From assembly GCA_023667395.1 (NCBI GenBank), contig JAMPAC010000004.1:13417-76331 (forward strand): a stretch of 62,915 nucleotides of DNA, read 5' to 3'. This document shows, in pieces, positions 49,961 to 59,900 of this stretch; position 1 is the first letter of the stretch, and each line of letters starts with the position of its first letter. Source of the stretch: Blautia sp. (GTDB taxonomy: Bacteria > Bacillota > Clostridia > Lachnospirales > Lachnospiraceae). Position numbers and translations under genes: made by a program. The notes under the pieces are model-generated. The model made no database searches and was not told the origin of the DNA. It worked only from the letters and a program-made list of their open reading frames with translations.

Positions 49961-51459
49961 AGAATATTCTTCTCCCTATGCAGCAGGAACAGGCTTACCG
50001 CCATAACCGCCAGGAACGCGATACACACGGGCCAGCACACCATGCCGGACACCGCCAGGCTGGTATAGGTCAGGCAGTAGGACAGCACATTGGCGATCAC
50101 ATGGATGACCACAGGGATCCGGAAATCTCCGAAATATTCATACGCATAGCAGATGATGCAGCCGATCAGGAACGCGTACATAGCCTGCACGGTATTCATG
50201 TGATACAGGCCAAAGATCATGGCGCAAAGGAAGATCGACGTCTTTACATTCATCCTGCGCCTCATGCAGTTATAGATGATTCCGCGGAACAGAATCTCCT
50301 CCGCATAGGGCGTCACAAAACCGTAGCACAGCAGTCCCAGCCACATGTCCGCAGAATACTGATCCTCCACTATCGCCTGATAGGTGGCGGAATTGTCCAT
50401 CATACCCATAAGCGCGAAAAACATATTAAAACCGATCACCGCCCCCACAATGGCAATTCCCAGGAACAGGTAACACTGGGCCGGATCCCCCTTGATATGC
50501 AGAAGCTTCATACTGTCCGCCGCCTTGCTCAGAGTACGCCGGGAAACTTTCCAGAGACACGCCACACCGGCTATAAAACCCACAATCTGCATCAGTGTGC
50601 CCGCGTTCCCCGTGAGGGCCACCAGCTGCCCGGTCTCGTCATGCACAAAGAGGAATGAGCCCACAGGTATGGTGTTTCCGATGGTCTGCAGCAATATCCC
50701 CATGATATTGACCGCCACCGCTTTCACCAGCACGAACAGCAACAAGGGGAAAAACAGCTGCCATACTTTCTGGAAAGGGGTCAGCTGCCGCTGTTCCTCC
50801 GTACCTCTCAGCAGGAATTTCCGCAGTTCCTCCACGGAGCGCACGATATAATCCGCTTTCGCCTCTTTCAGTTCCTCCATACTGCCATAGCCGTATGTAA
50901 CACCCACACTTTCCACGCCCGCCCGGCGCGCACCCTCTATATCGTAGCTGCGGTCGCCGATCATGTAGACCTGGCTCTTATCCACCGGCTGATCCCCAAA
51001 CAGCTGCTTTAGGGCCTCTTCCACAACCTCGTCCTTATTCACCCGCGTGCCGTCCAGTTCACTGCCCACGACCACCTTGAAAAATCTTTTGATGTTAAAA
51101 TGCTCCAGGATCCTTTCCACAAAGACAGTGGGCTTGCTGGACGCCACGGCCAGGAACATCCCCTTTGACATAAACATCTGAAGCATCTCTGTAATGCCGG
51201 GATAAATCTTGTTCTCAAAGATGCCCGTATCCTGGAAACGCTCCCTGTATTTGGCGATGGCAGTCTCCGCCTGTTCGTCGGACATATTGTAAAATTTCAT
51301 AAAGCTGTCTTTCAAAGGCGGCCCGATAAACGGCTCCAGCTTATCCAGGTCAGGCTCTTCTATCCCCATGGAGGAAAGGGCGTACTGCACACAGGTACAG
51401 ATCCCCACCTTGGGATCCGTCAACGTTCCGTCCAGATCAAACAATAAGTATTTTTTCAT
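49957..51459 (-). CDS. HAD hydrolase fused to CPBP-family intramembrane protease-like domain
   Basis: A 500-residue fusion. Residues 1-215 are a phosphoglycolate-phosphatase-like HAD domain: FDLDGTLTDP, the cap, ASSKPTVF and GDRSYDIEGARRAGVESVG. Residues about 230-500 form eight or so membrane helices with the CPBP/Abi motifs EEILFRG near 390, HMN near 423 and HVIAN near 463. CPBP proteins include CAAX-type proteases and bacteriocin-immunity proteins. ATG 51459 has AAGGAG seven bases upstream. The link between phosphatase and membrane protease is unexplained. Confidence 0.85.
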   Translation of the reverse strand: MKKYLLFDLDGTLTDPKVGICTCVQYALSSMGIEEPDLDKLEPFIGPPLKDSFMKFYNMSDEQAETAIAKYRERFQDTGIFENKIYPGITEMLQMFMSKGMFLAVASSKPTVFVERILEHFNIKRFFKVVVGSELDGTRVNKDEVVEEALKQLFGDQPVDKSQVYMIGDRSYDIEGARRAGVESVGVTYGYGSMEELKEAKADYIVRSVEELRKFLLRGTEEQRQLTPFQKVWQLFFPLLLFVLVKAVAVNIMGILLQTIGNTIPVGSFLFVHDETGQLVALTGNAGTLMQIVGFIAGVACLWKVSRRTLSKAADSMKLLHIKGDPAQCYLFLGIAIVGAVIGFNMFFALMGMMDNSATYQAIVEDQYSADMWLGLLCYGFVTPYAEEILFRGIIYNCMRRRMNVKTSIFLCAMIFGLYHMNTVQAMYAFLIGCIICYAYEYFGDFRIPVVIHVIANVLSYCLTYTSLAVSGMVCWPVCIAFLAVMAVSLFLLHREKNIL

Positions 51460-51470
51460 GTTCACTCTCC

Positions 51471-51974
51471 TTAAAAGCTTCTGATTTTATCGCTGCCGTC
51501 GTCCACTGTATTTTCTATTTTGACAATCCGCACATCATATCCCACCGCCTCGTTTACCTGCACATGGGCTGTGTCGCCCTCCTTTTTCCCAAGGAGCGCC
51601 TTTCCCAGGGGGCTTTCGTTGCTGATCATGTTCTCCAGGGAATTGCCCCTGACAGTGGTGACGATCCTGTAGGTCTCCACCGTCTGATCGTCCACAAACT
51701 CCACCGTGACGGTATTGTTGATGCCCACCTCATCCTCTGCGGAATCCTCCGAGATGACCCTGGCTGTCTTGATCATCCTCTCCAGGTAGCGGATCCTGCT
51801 CTCATTCTGGTTCTTCACTTTCTTTGCCGCGTGATACTCGAAGTTCTCGCTGAGATCGCCGTGCGCCCTGGCCTCTTTCACATCCTCCAGCGCCTTGGGA
51901 CGCACCACCAGCTTTCGGTACTCTATCTCCTCTTCCATCTTCCTGATATCACCGGGTGTCAGTTCATCGTACAT
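51471..51974 (-). CDS. greA: GreA-type transcript cleavage factor
   Basis: A 167-residue protein with an N-terminal antiparallel coiled coil (EARAHGDLSENFEYHAAKKV, with the conserved acidic DLSENFEYHAAK tip) and a C-terminal FKBP-like domain (ISNESPLGKALLGKKEGDTA). It rescues backtracked RNA polymerase. The start MYDELTPGDIRKM is slightly shorter than E. coli GreA. The ribosome site AGGAGA belongs to a dispersed repeat copy. Confidence 0.93.
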   Translation of the reverse strand: MYDELTPGDIRKMEEEIEYRKLVVRPKALEDVKEARAHGDLSENFEYHAAKKVKNQNESRIRYLERMIKTARVISEDSAEDEVGINNTVTVEFVDDQTVETYRIVTTVRGNSLENMISNESPLGKALLGKKEGDTAHVQVNEAVGYDVRIVKIENTVDDGSDKIRSF

Positions 51975-51983
51975 AATATAATT

Positions 51984-52166
51984 CTCCTATTCCAGTTCCG
52001 TCTCTTCACTTCTGCACCCCTGCTCTGAAAGGAATTTCATCTGCACAAACCACAGCTGAAAATTCCTTTCGGGCGCATCCGTTCCGAGACTGTTTTTATT
52101 CAAGTTCCTGCTTTGCAGGAACATGTTCCGGTCTCTTCACTTCTGCGCCCCTGCTCCGAGACTGTT
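51984..52166 (-). repeat. Copy 4 of the SD-bearing dispersed repeat
   Basis: Minus-strand order: AACAGTCTCGGAGC, GTGAAGAGACCGGAAC, GTTCCTG/CAGGAAC hairpin (52093-52111), AACAGTCTCGGAACGG, a hairpin built from GAATTTTCAGCTGTGG and its complement, and finally GAGACGGAACTGGAATAGGA with the greA Shine-Dalgarno. It fills the mraY-greA gap completely. Confidence 0.75.
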
Positions 52167-52168
52167 TT

Positions 52169-53134
52169 TTATACTTGAAGCCCGTAGATCACCGCCACCG
52201 CCAGGATGATCTGTATGATGGCGAAGCGGAACACGGTCTGGGTGTTGGACCAACCCCAGACCTTACGCACATGGTCATGGAGGGGCGTCCGCGTATTTTT
52301 CAGGATGCGGATCTTCAGGAAACGCAGCAGCGCCACCTTTACCAGACCCAGGCCGCCGTCCAGGATCAGCACCAGCGCCACCGGGATATACAGTACCGGG
52401 GAGCCTGTCTTCAAAATGGCAATGCTGATGAACAGCCCCATGGCCCGGGATCCCGCGTCCCCCATCATCAGGCGGCTGGGGGTGGCATTATACCAGAGAT
52501 ACCCCAGGATACAGACCGCAAACAGCAGTATCAGGAACGAAAAATCCTGACCCTTGTCCAATATCCGGGCAATCACATAGATCGTCATGATGGTAATAAT
52601 GGTCAGAGTCCCTGAAAGCCCGTCCACTCCGTCGGAACAGTTGGTCACGTTCACGGAGCCCCACACCAGGATAACAATAAGCGCCGCGAACAACACAGGC
52701 GGGATTGTCACCTGCACATGGAACAGCGCCAGTTCAATGGTGTTTGGGTTATATTTTAAAAAGGTCATGGCCACCAGCGCCGCCACGCACAGATCCAGAA
52801 ACCCTTTCTTGTACTCCCCCCAGGGCATTTTGGAGGAATCGTCCAGGAATCCCGTCATCATACAGATGATCGTGAGGATCAGGTAGATCGCCGTCTCCGC
52901 TTTCATGGGCGCAAATAAAAACGCCGCCGCCGCAAACGCCAGCACGAAAATGATGCCCGCCCCCCGGGGCTTTCCCGCAGACAGCTTCCCGTCATGGGCA
53001 AACTCCCTGCCCCCGTCCTTCGGCAGGGCATCCGCCAGCTTCGCCGTAGCGAAAACAGTGGCCGCAAAGGCAAAGATAATACCCGCAAGAGCCAGCAGGG
53101 AACCATAATTTTCCGGAACAATATAATGTAACAT
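52169..53134 (-). CDS. mraY: MraY-like phospho-N-acetylmuramoyl-pentapeptide transferase
   Basis: A 321-residue polytopic protein of the polyprenyl-phosphate sugar-1-phosphate transferase family. FLDDSSKMPWGEYKKG, NVTNCSDGVDGLSG and MMGDAGSRAMG contain the catalytic aspartates. The last cytosolic loop reads TPLHDHVRKVWGWSNTQTV, in the position of the MraY HHH motif but as His-Asp-His. It makes lipid I of peptidoglycan. It lies outside a mur cluster here, so a paralogue such as a TagO/WbpL type is possible, but the KGWS-like WGWS segment favours MraY. AGGAGCGGCC precedes the ATG. Confidence 0.8.
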   Translation of the reverse strand: MLHYIVPENYGSLLALAGIIFAFAATVFATAKLADALPKDGGREFAHDGKLSAGKPRGAGIIFVLAFAAAAFLFAPMKAETAIYLILTIICMMTGFLDDSSKMPWGEYKKGFLDLCVAALVAMTFLKYNPNTIELALFHVQVTIPPVLFAALIVILVWGSVNVTNCSDGVDGLSGTLTIITIMTIYVIARILDKGQDFSFLILLFAVCILGYLWYNATPSRLMMGDAGSRAMGLFISIAILKTGSPVLYIPVALVLILDGGLGLVKVALLRFLKIRILKNTRTPLHDHVRKVWGWSNTQTVFRFAIIQIILAVAVIYGLQV

Positions 53135-53229
53135 GGCCGCTCCTATCTCAGAAAAATTAATTTCTAAAATGTAACATAAATATTATTTTACCATACTTTC
53201 ACGCGCTTCACCATATGCTTATGCAAATT

Positions 53230-56091
53230 TCATAAAGAACCGCTCTCTCCCTGCTCCTCCGTTCCCGGTACCTGTATCTTATGGAACACTTTCCCCTTTA
53301 CCGGATACTCTTCCCTGATCCGCCGCCGGGCGTCCTCCACCGCATCCCGGAACCCCTGGGCGGACAGGCGCAGGGCTCCCTCCCCCCAGATGATCATCTG
53401 CTCCAGCCGGTCGGATGTGGCCACCGTCACTTTTGCTTTTTTCGCGATCCTGTGCACGGTCTTTTCGATATACTGATCCGCCGTCTCCGCCTCTTTGGTA
53501 TACACCACATGGATATTGTGATACTTTATCACGGAGCCGGGATTTCCTTTCACCTTGTACGCGTCAAAGACAAGGATCAGGGTCGCTCCCAGATACCCCT
53601 GGAAATTACAGCAGATATCCATGAGACGGTCCCTGGCGCTGTCAATGTTCACCTCCGACAGGCTACGTAAGTCCTCCCACGCAAAAATGATATTATACCC
53701 ATCCACCAGAAAATATTCCTCTTTCGCCTCCATGGCATGAAGCTTAGGTTCCTTTTCCACCGGATGGGAATTCTTTACCCCGTTCTCCTGCTCTCCATAC
53801 ACAATGCTCCCCGTGTTCCGTCCGTGATACCGGTAGGGCTCATAATCCTGTCTGCCCTTGCCGTATGTTCGCTGGAAGATTTCCTCGATCTCCTCCTGGG
53901 TGATATAGTCCGAACCGCTGCCGTTTTTCTTTTGCTTCGTCTTAGGCCGCCGCCCTATAGCCTCCGCCGCATTAGAGCCTTCTGTTTTCTTTTCTGGCCA
54001 GGCTGCATCCTCCGTCCGCATCAGATCTGCAATCTGCATCGCTCCCCCCGCCAGAAATTTTCCGCTTTCCACATGGGCATACTCCGGAACCTGCTGCCAG
54101 TCCACCAGAAAGCCTGCCCCATGGGCGCAGAACACGGAGGAAGCGGGATTTTCCAGATCCCCGTCCGGGTCATAGCCGATCCGTGCAAGGACTTCCTCCG
54201 TGTTATGGCAGGGCTCATACCCTTTCAGGACACAGGAAAACCTGCCGTGTCCCCTGGTGTAGGCGCTGACCTCTTTCTGATAGTCCCCTGCGGCGGCCAC
54301 AGGCACACTGCCTTTTAAAACACTGTTCTCCCCCTCTGTCACAGGACTGTCAAAGCTGCCATGCATTCTCTGGATATCCGACATTGCCCTGCCCAGCTGT
54401 TCCGTGGGAACTTCCAGCGTATAGGAAAATACCGGCTCCAGCAGCACGCTCTGGCACTGCATCAGCCCCTGGCGCAGCGCCCTGTAGGTGGCCTGCCGGA
54501 AATCGCCGCCCTCGGTGTGCTTCAGATGGGCGCGTCCGGCGATCAGCGTGATCCGCATATCGGTGATGGGGGAGCCCGTGAGTACCCCCGGATGAATCTT
54601 CTCCTCCAGATGGGTCAGCACCAGCCGCTGCCAGTTCAGGTCCAGTTCGTCCACGCTGCAGGCGGAAGCAAACTGCAGACCGCTTCCCGGCTCTCCCGGC
54701 TCCAGCAACAGGTGTACCTCGGCGTAATGGCGCAGGGGCTCGAAATGTCCAATACCCTCCGCCACGGAGGCAATGGTCTCCTTGTACATGATGCTGCCGT
54801 TCCCAAACTCCGCCTCCAGCCCGAACCGCTCCTGCAACAGGCTTTTCAGCACCTCAATCTGAACCTCCCCCATGACCTGTACATGGATCTCGCCCAAAGA
54901 TTCTTTCCAGACCACATGGAGCAGCGGCTCTTCCTCCTCCAGCTGGTGCAGCTGCCCCAGGACTTTCACCACGTCGGCTCCCTCGGGAAGTATCAGCTGA
55001 TAAGTCAGCACCGGAACCAGCACCGGCTGGCTGCTGCCGCCCTCAAAGCCCAGCCCCTGTCCCACAAAGGTGCTCTTGAATCCGGTAACCGCACAGACGC
55101 CGCCCGCCTCCACGCATTCCGCCGCCTCAAAGCCCGCTCCGTTGTATATCCTGATCTGATCCGCCTTCTCCTCCCGGATATCCTCCTCCGAAGCGGCGCT
55201 TGCCCGGTTATCCACCGTCATCTTTACCTTTAATGTACCGCCGGTCACTTTCAGGTGGGTGAGCCTGTTGCCGGAGGCATCCCGGGAAATCTTGTACACC
55301 CTGGCCCCGAACGCTTCCCCGTAGGCGGGAATCAGGGCAAATCTCCGGATTCCCCGCAGCAGATCCTCCACCCCCTGCAAATGCAGCGCCGCGCCGAAGA
55401 AGCATGGAAAAATCTTCCGCCCATGAATTGCTCCGGCAACGGACTTCGGGGAAAGCGTTCCCCTTTCCAGATATTCCTCCATCAGTTCCTCACTGCACAT
55501 GGCAAGGTTTTCCAGATCTTTCTCTCTCTGCCTGCGTGATCTTTCCGAAATATCACTGTTATTCCCGGCATATTCTTCCGAATATTCCCTGTTTTCCTCG
55601 AGAATATCCGCATAAAACTCCACGCATCCCCCATCCAGCTTCCGCTGCAGTTCCCGAAGCAGCGCGTCCCTGTCCGTGCCCGGCTGGTCCATCTTATTCA
55701 CAAAGAGGAACACCGGGATCCCATACTGCCGCAGCAGCTTCCACAAGGTCTGGACGTGCCCCTGCACCCCGTCCGCCCCGCTGATGACCAGGATACAATA
55801 ATCCATCACCTGCAGCGTCCGCTCCATCTCCGCGCTGAAATCCACATGACCGGGCGTGTCCAGCAGCGTGATATCCAGCCCCTCCCAGTTCAGCCGTGCC
55901 TGTTTGGAGAAAATAGTGATGCCCCTGGCTCTTTCTAATGAAAAATTGTCCAGAAAGGCATCCTTATGATCCACCCTGCCAAGCTTGCGCAGTTCCCCGC
56001 AGGTATAGAGCATTCCCTCCGCCAGGGTCGTCTTCCCCGCGTCCACATGGGCGCATATTCCGATCACAAGTTGATTGTTCCGCATCAGCAT
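53230..56091 (-). CDS. TetM/EF-G-like translational GTPase fused to a YacP/Rae1-type NYN nuclease
   Basis: A 953-residue fusion. Residues 1-640 look like ribosomal-protection GTPases: AHVDAGKTTLAEGML, RGITIFSK switch I, LDTPGHVDF, NKMDQPG, then EF-G-like domains II-V. A polar linker with EIEEIFQRTYGKGR follows. Residues about 780-940 are YacP/Rae1-like: FLVDGYNIIFAWEDL, LILVFDAYKVKG, YTKEAETADQYIEK, VATSDRLEQMIIWGEGA. Rae1 cleaves mRNA in the ribosomal A site in Bacillus. The fusion suggests a factor that enters the A site and also cuts mRNA (inference). True tetracycline resistance is not implied. Start 56091 (alternative 56085) follows AAAGGGAG; a longer ORF would cross the TPP leader. Confidence 0.88.
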   Translation of the reverse strand: MLMRNNQLVIGICAHVDAGKTTLAEGMLYTCGELRKLGRVDHKDAFLDNFSLERARGITIFSKQARLNWEGLDITLLDTPGHVDFSAEMERTLQVMDYCILVISGADGVQGHVQTLWKLLRQYGIPVFLFVNKMDQPGTDRDALLRELQRKLDGGCVEFYADILEENREYSEEYAGNNSDISERSRRQREKDLENLAMCSEELMEEYLERGTLSPKSVAGAIHGRKIFPCFFGAALHLQGVEDLLRGIRRFALIPAYGEAFGARVYKISRDASGNRLTHLKVTGGTLKVKMTVDNRASAASEEDIREEKADQIRIYNGAGFEAAECVEAGGVCAVTGFKSTFVGQGLGFEGGSSQPVLVPVLTYQLILPEGADVVKVLGQLHQLEEEEPLLHVVWKESLGEIHVQVMGEVQIEVLKSLLQERFGLEAEFGNGSIMYKETIASVAEGIGHFEPLRHYAEVHLLLEPGEPGSGLQFASACSVDELDLNWQRLVLTHLEEKIHPGVLTGSPITDMRITLIAGRAHLKHTEGGDFRQATYRALRQGLMQCQSVLLEPVFSYTLEVPTEQLGRAMSDIQRMHGSFDSPVTEGENSVLKGSVPVAAAGDYQKEVSAYTRGHGRFSCVLKGYEPCHNTEEVLARIGYDPDGDLENPASSVFCAHGAGFLVDWQQVPEYAHVESGKFLAGGAMQIADLMRTEDAAWPEKKTEGSNAAEAIGRRPKTKQKKNGSGSDYITQEEIEEIFQRTYGKGRQDYEPYRYHGRNTGSIVYGEQENGVKNSHPVEKEPKLHAMEAKEEYFLVDGYNIIFAWEDLRSLSEVNIDSARDRLMDICCNFQGYLGATLILVFDAYKVKGNPGSVIKYHNIHVVYTKEAETADQYIEKTVHRIAKKAKVTVATSDRLEQMIIWGEGALRLSAQGFRDAVEDARRRIREEYPVKGKVFHKIQVPGTEEQGESGSL

Positions 56092-56112
56092 GGACTCCCT
56101 TTCACCTTTTCC

Positions 56113-56141
56113 TTGACATCCGTTCTGAAAAGAATTATAGT
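56113..56141 (+). promoter_or_regulatory. Promoter of thiT
   Basis: TTGACA (56113-56118), 17 bases, TATAGT (56136-56141): near-consensus promoter immediately before the TPP riboswitch. Confidence 0.8.
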
Positions 56142-56157
56142 ATAAAAAACATAAACC

Positions 56158-56243
56158 GCTAGGGGAGCACACTGCTGAGATTGGAGATATTCTCCTAACC
56201 CTCACTACTTGAACCGGATAATACCGGCGTAAGGAAGCAAAAC
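56158..56243 (+). promoter_or_regulatory. TPP (THI-box) riboswitch
   Basis: Contains AGGGGAGC, GCTGAGA, CCCTC, ACTTGAACCGGATAATACCG and GCGTAAGGAAGC in the canonical order of thiamine pyrophosphate riboswitches. It lies between a promoter and the thiT start. Confidence 0.95.
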
Positions 56244-56276
56244 AGCCTGTCATATGTACGCAGGCCTTACTGTGCC

Positions 56277-56308
56277 CCTCCTTAGCCATCTGACAAGGAG
56301 GATTTTTT
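56277..56308 (+). promoter_or_regulatory. Expression platform hairpin sequestering the thiT ribosome site
   Basis: CCTCCTT (56277-56283) pairs perfectly with AAGGAGG (56295-56301), the thiT Shine-Dalgarno, seven bases before the ATG. ATTTTTT follows, so it may block translation, terminate transcription, or both. A GCCTG/CAGGC hairpin (56245-56265) lies between it and the aptamer and could be the alternative structure. Confidence 0.8.
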
Positions 56309-56989
56309 ATGTCTGATTTCTTTACGTTTCTCAATGAGGACGGCGAATTTCAACTGACCGTCCCCGGCATCATCACCGTGGCAGTCCTGATCCTGCTGCT
56401 CGTGGCGGCGGCGATCCTGCTCCGCTCCAGGGAGAAAAGCGCCGATAAGGCGAAAATTGCCACAAAACAGCTGGTCTTTTCCGGCGTAGCCATGGCCCTT
56501 GCCATGGTGACTTCCGAGATCAAATTTGCCAGGCTGCCTTTCGGCGGCTCCGTCACCCTTTTCAGTATGCTCTTCATCGTGCTGATCGGATACTGGTACG
56601 GGGCGAAAGCAGGGCTGCTCACCGGTTTCGCTTACGGCCTGCTGCAGTTTGTGATCAATCCCGTATTCTATTCCCCATGGCAGCTGCTGGTGGATTATCC
56701 CCTGGCATTCGGCGCCCTGGGACTGTCCGGCTTCTTCAGCAATAAAAAGAATGGACTCCTGACCGGCTATATCGTGGGCGTTCTGGGCAGGTATCTGTTC
56801 ACTGCCCTGTCAGGCGGCATCTTCTTCGGCGCCTACGCCCCCACCCAGACGCCCCTGGGCATCCTCACATATACCCTGGGCTATAATGCCAGCTACATTG
56901 CGCCGGAAGCGGCCATCACCATTATCATCCTGGCGATTCCCGCCGTGAAAAATGCCCTGGTCAAAGTAAAGGAACTGGCAGCGCAGTGA
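56309..56989 (+). CDS. thiT: Thiamine ECF transporter S component ThiT
   Basis: A 226-residue membrane protein with an extra N-terminal helix (TVPGIITVAVLILLLVAAAI) before the six-helix ThiT core. ARLPFGGSVTLFSMLF, GAKAGLLTGFAYGLLQF and SPWQLLVDYPLAFGALG match ThiT substrate-site segments. It binds thiamine and works with a shared energy-coupling module that is not encoded here. Control by the TPP riboswitch supports the substrate. The N-terminal extension makes it longer than the usual 180-200 residues. Confidence 0.93.
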   Translation: MSDFFTFLNEDGEFQLTVPGIITVAVLILLLVAAAILLRSREKSADKAKIATKQLVFSGVAMALAMVTSEIKFARLPFGGSVTLFSMLFIVLIGYWYGAKAGLLTGFAYGLLQFVINPVFYSPWQLLVDYPLAFGALGLSGFFSNKKNGLLTGYIVGVLGRYLFTALSGGIFFGAYAPTQTPLGILTYTLGYNASYIAPEAAITIIILAIPAVKNALVKVKELAAQ

Positions 56990-56990
56990 C

Positions 56991-59900
56991 TTAATGGATC
57001 ACTTCCCGCAATTTCCGGAACAGCTTATCCACTTCCACAGGCTTGGAGAGATGTCCGTTCATTCCACATTCCACGGATTTCTTCAGGTCATCATCAAAGG
57101 CATTGGCGGACATTGCGATGATGGGCAGGGTACGGCAGTCTGCGCGTTCCATCCTGCGGATCGCGCGGGTTGCCTCCAGGCCGTCCATCACCGGCATCAT
57201 GATATCCATCAATACCGCGTCATAAGTTCCCGGCTCCGTGCTGCGGATGCGCTCCACCGCCTGGGCACCGTCGTGCACACAGTCCACCCCGAACCCGCGC
57301 TCCTCCAAAAGGCTCTGCGCGATCTCCGCATTCAGTTCATTATCTTCCACCACCAGGATCCTGCAGCCCTCAAAGGAAAAGTCCTCTTCCTGCATCTCCG
57401 GCTCCCTGTCCTCGCCAAATGGCAGCGCAAGCGAGAAACTGAACGTACTGCCTGCTCCCGGTTCGCTTTCCAGTTCAATGGCGCTCCCCATCATCTGGAT
57501 CAGGCGTCCGCTGATGGAAAGACCCAGCCCCGTTCCCTGCAGCTTGGAGGGATTTTTGTTACCCGCCTGCTCAAACGCCCGGAACACCCTTCTCTGATCT
57601 TCCCGGGCAATGCCGATGCCCGTATCCTGCACTGCGAAAGAAACTGTCGCCTCCTCCGCGTTCGCCCGGATCTCATGTACCCGCAATATGACACTGCCAT
57701 TTTCAGGGGTAAATTTCACTGCATTGCCCAGCAAATTGACGAGTACCTGGCTGATCCGCATCCTGTCCGCGCAGAACCATGTATGATCCAGCCTGATATC
57801 CTGTTCCAAACGGATTCCCTTGGCCGCCCCCTGGGGCGTTACAAGCTCCATGACGGTACCCAACATCTCATGTATATTAAAATCAGCCGATTCCAGCTTC
57901 ATCTTGCCGCTCTCTATCTTGGACATATCCAGGATATCATTGATCAGACCCAGCAGATAATCCGAGGAGGACTGTATCTTCTGCAGGCAGTCCATGACTT
58001 TATCCTGGCTCTGTCCCTGCTGCAGCGCGATGGCGGTCATGCCGATGATACCATTCATGGGCGTGCGGATCTCATGGCTCATGCGGGACAGGAAATCGGA
58101 TTTTGCCTTGCTGGCAATATCATGCTGCTGCTGGTTCAGCTGACCCTGGATCACACTGCCCAGTTCCGCCAGATTCTGGGTATCCCCGGAATGCTCCGCC
58201 AGCCGGGGATCCGCCCCGATGATGCAGAGATTGCCCACATAGCTTCCGTTGTCATACAGGGGCAGCGCCGCGCCCTGCTGACCGGACATAACGTTTAAAA
58301 AGCACTGGATCACCTTGCGCCGACTGTCCGCCAAAGTAAAGTACCTTACTTTCTCCTGCCCCAGCCAGAGGTAGAAACTGTCCCTCTCTTCCTCCCTGTA
58401 CTGCCTTACGTTCTCCGTTATGGCATCCTGATCCCCATGCCACTGGTATTCCAGATAATTGGAATGGAAATCCGCCCGCAGTATGGACACAAGCACGTCG
58501 CTGGCATGGTAATACCAGCCGATCTTGCGCAGCATCAGCGACATCTGGGCGGGGAAATCGTTTCCCTTTCCAAACAGATTCAGCGCCAGGGACACCAGGC
58601 TCACATCCTCGCTGTAATCCAGCGAATTGATCTCACATCCATGGAGCATGGGCAGCGCCTTACGCTTTTCCGCAGGAATATCCTCATAAAAGCAATATTG
58701 CGGCTCTGCACCGGGAATCACAGCCTCCTGGGCCAGCTTCGCCATCCGGATCAGTTCCTCGTCCGTCTGCCCTTTCTCCGCGCCAGCCAGACCCGCACGC
58801 ACCGAAACACCGAACATTTCATGGGCGAACCTGCCATTGATCTCGCCGATCAGATTTTCCGCAAATTCCTCCGCCTGCTGCCGGGACTGTCGCTCCAGCC
58901 AGAGCACGAACTCGTCTGCGTCCAGTCTGAACGCCATAGTCCGGGAATCCGTCTCCCCGGTAAGCTGCTGGCAGCAGTCACGGATCAGTTCACCGATTTC
59001 TTCCAGGATCATATCCCCGAACACAATGCCGCTTTTCTCGTTTGTCTCCTGCAGCTGATCCACGAACAGATGAATCATATATCCCGTCTGCCGGATCCTG
59101 CGGCATTCCTGCAGTTTTTCCATGCCGACGCTGAACACATAGAGGCCGGTAACGCCGTCCATGGTGACTTTTCTGAGTTGTTCCGCCTCCCGCTCTTTCT
59201 GTTTCTGGATATTCCGGATGCTTCCCACCAATTTCCTGCGCCTGCCGTCCGCGTCAAAGACCACATTGCCGGAGAACGCCGTCCACACATAAGTCTTCTT
59301 ATCTGGCCAGTTGAGCCTCAGTTCCACATACAGTTTATCCGCAAGGCTGTGAAACGTCCTGATGGCTGTCATACGGTCGCTTTCATGGATATACTCGGGA
59401 TCGAGGAAACCGCTCTCATATTCCATGCATTTCCACTGGCCGCTCATGGTCTTATGATTTACAATATCCAGCGTATGATTCTGAAAATCGTAGGAAAAGA
59501 AAGTATCCGCAGTCGTTTCCAGCGCCACCCGGTAGCGCTCCTTTTCCTCCAGCAGGATATTCTGCGCCTCCTTCTGCCTGTCCGTCAGATCCTTTACCAC
59601 ATCATACAGGGCGTCTATCTCCAGGATATTGGAAGGCCTGAAATCCTGCAGTCCCGCATTTCCCCTGCTGATGCACTGCATCAGACGCTGCACTGGCTTC
59701 GTCAGGTACCGCACCGTAAAATAAATGCCCACCACTCCGAAGACCAGACCCACCAGAATGGCAACCACCATCCAGACATAAAGCCGGCGGCTCATTCCAA
59801 ACAGATCCTCCTCTGTCTTCAGCCCCAGCAGCACCCATTCCGTATTCTCATAAGGCACGTTATTGCTGTACAGCTTCAGGGGACAGGCAACAGCAAAAAC

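Noticed and set aside
53230-56091. Calling the TetM-like protein a tetracycline resistance determinant
   Set aside because: The fused Rae1-like domain and diverged GTPase part indicate a housekeeping or surveillance factor; resistance cannot be inferred.
58800-59200. Active diguanylate cyclase in the hybrid kinase
   Set aside because: The GGDEF site reads DADEF, so the catalytic glycines are missing.
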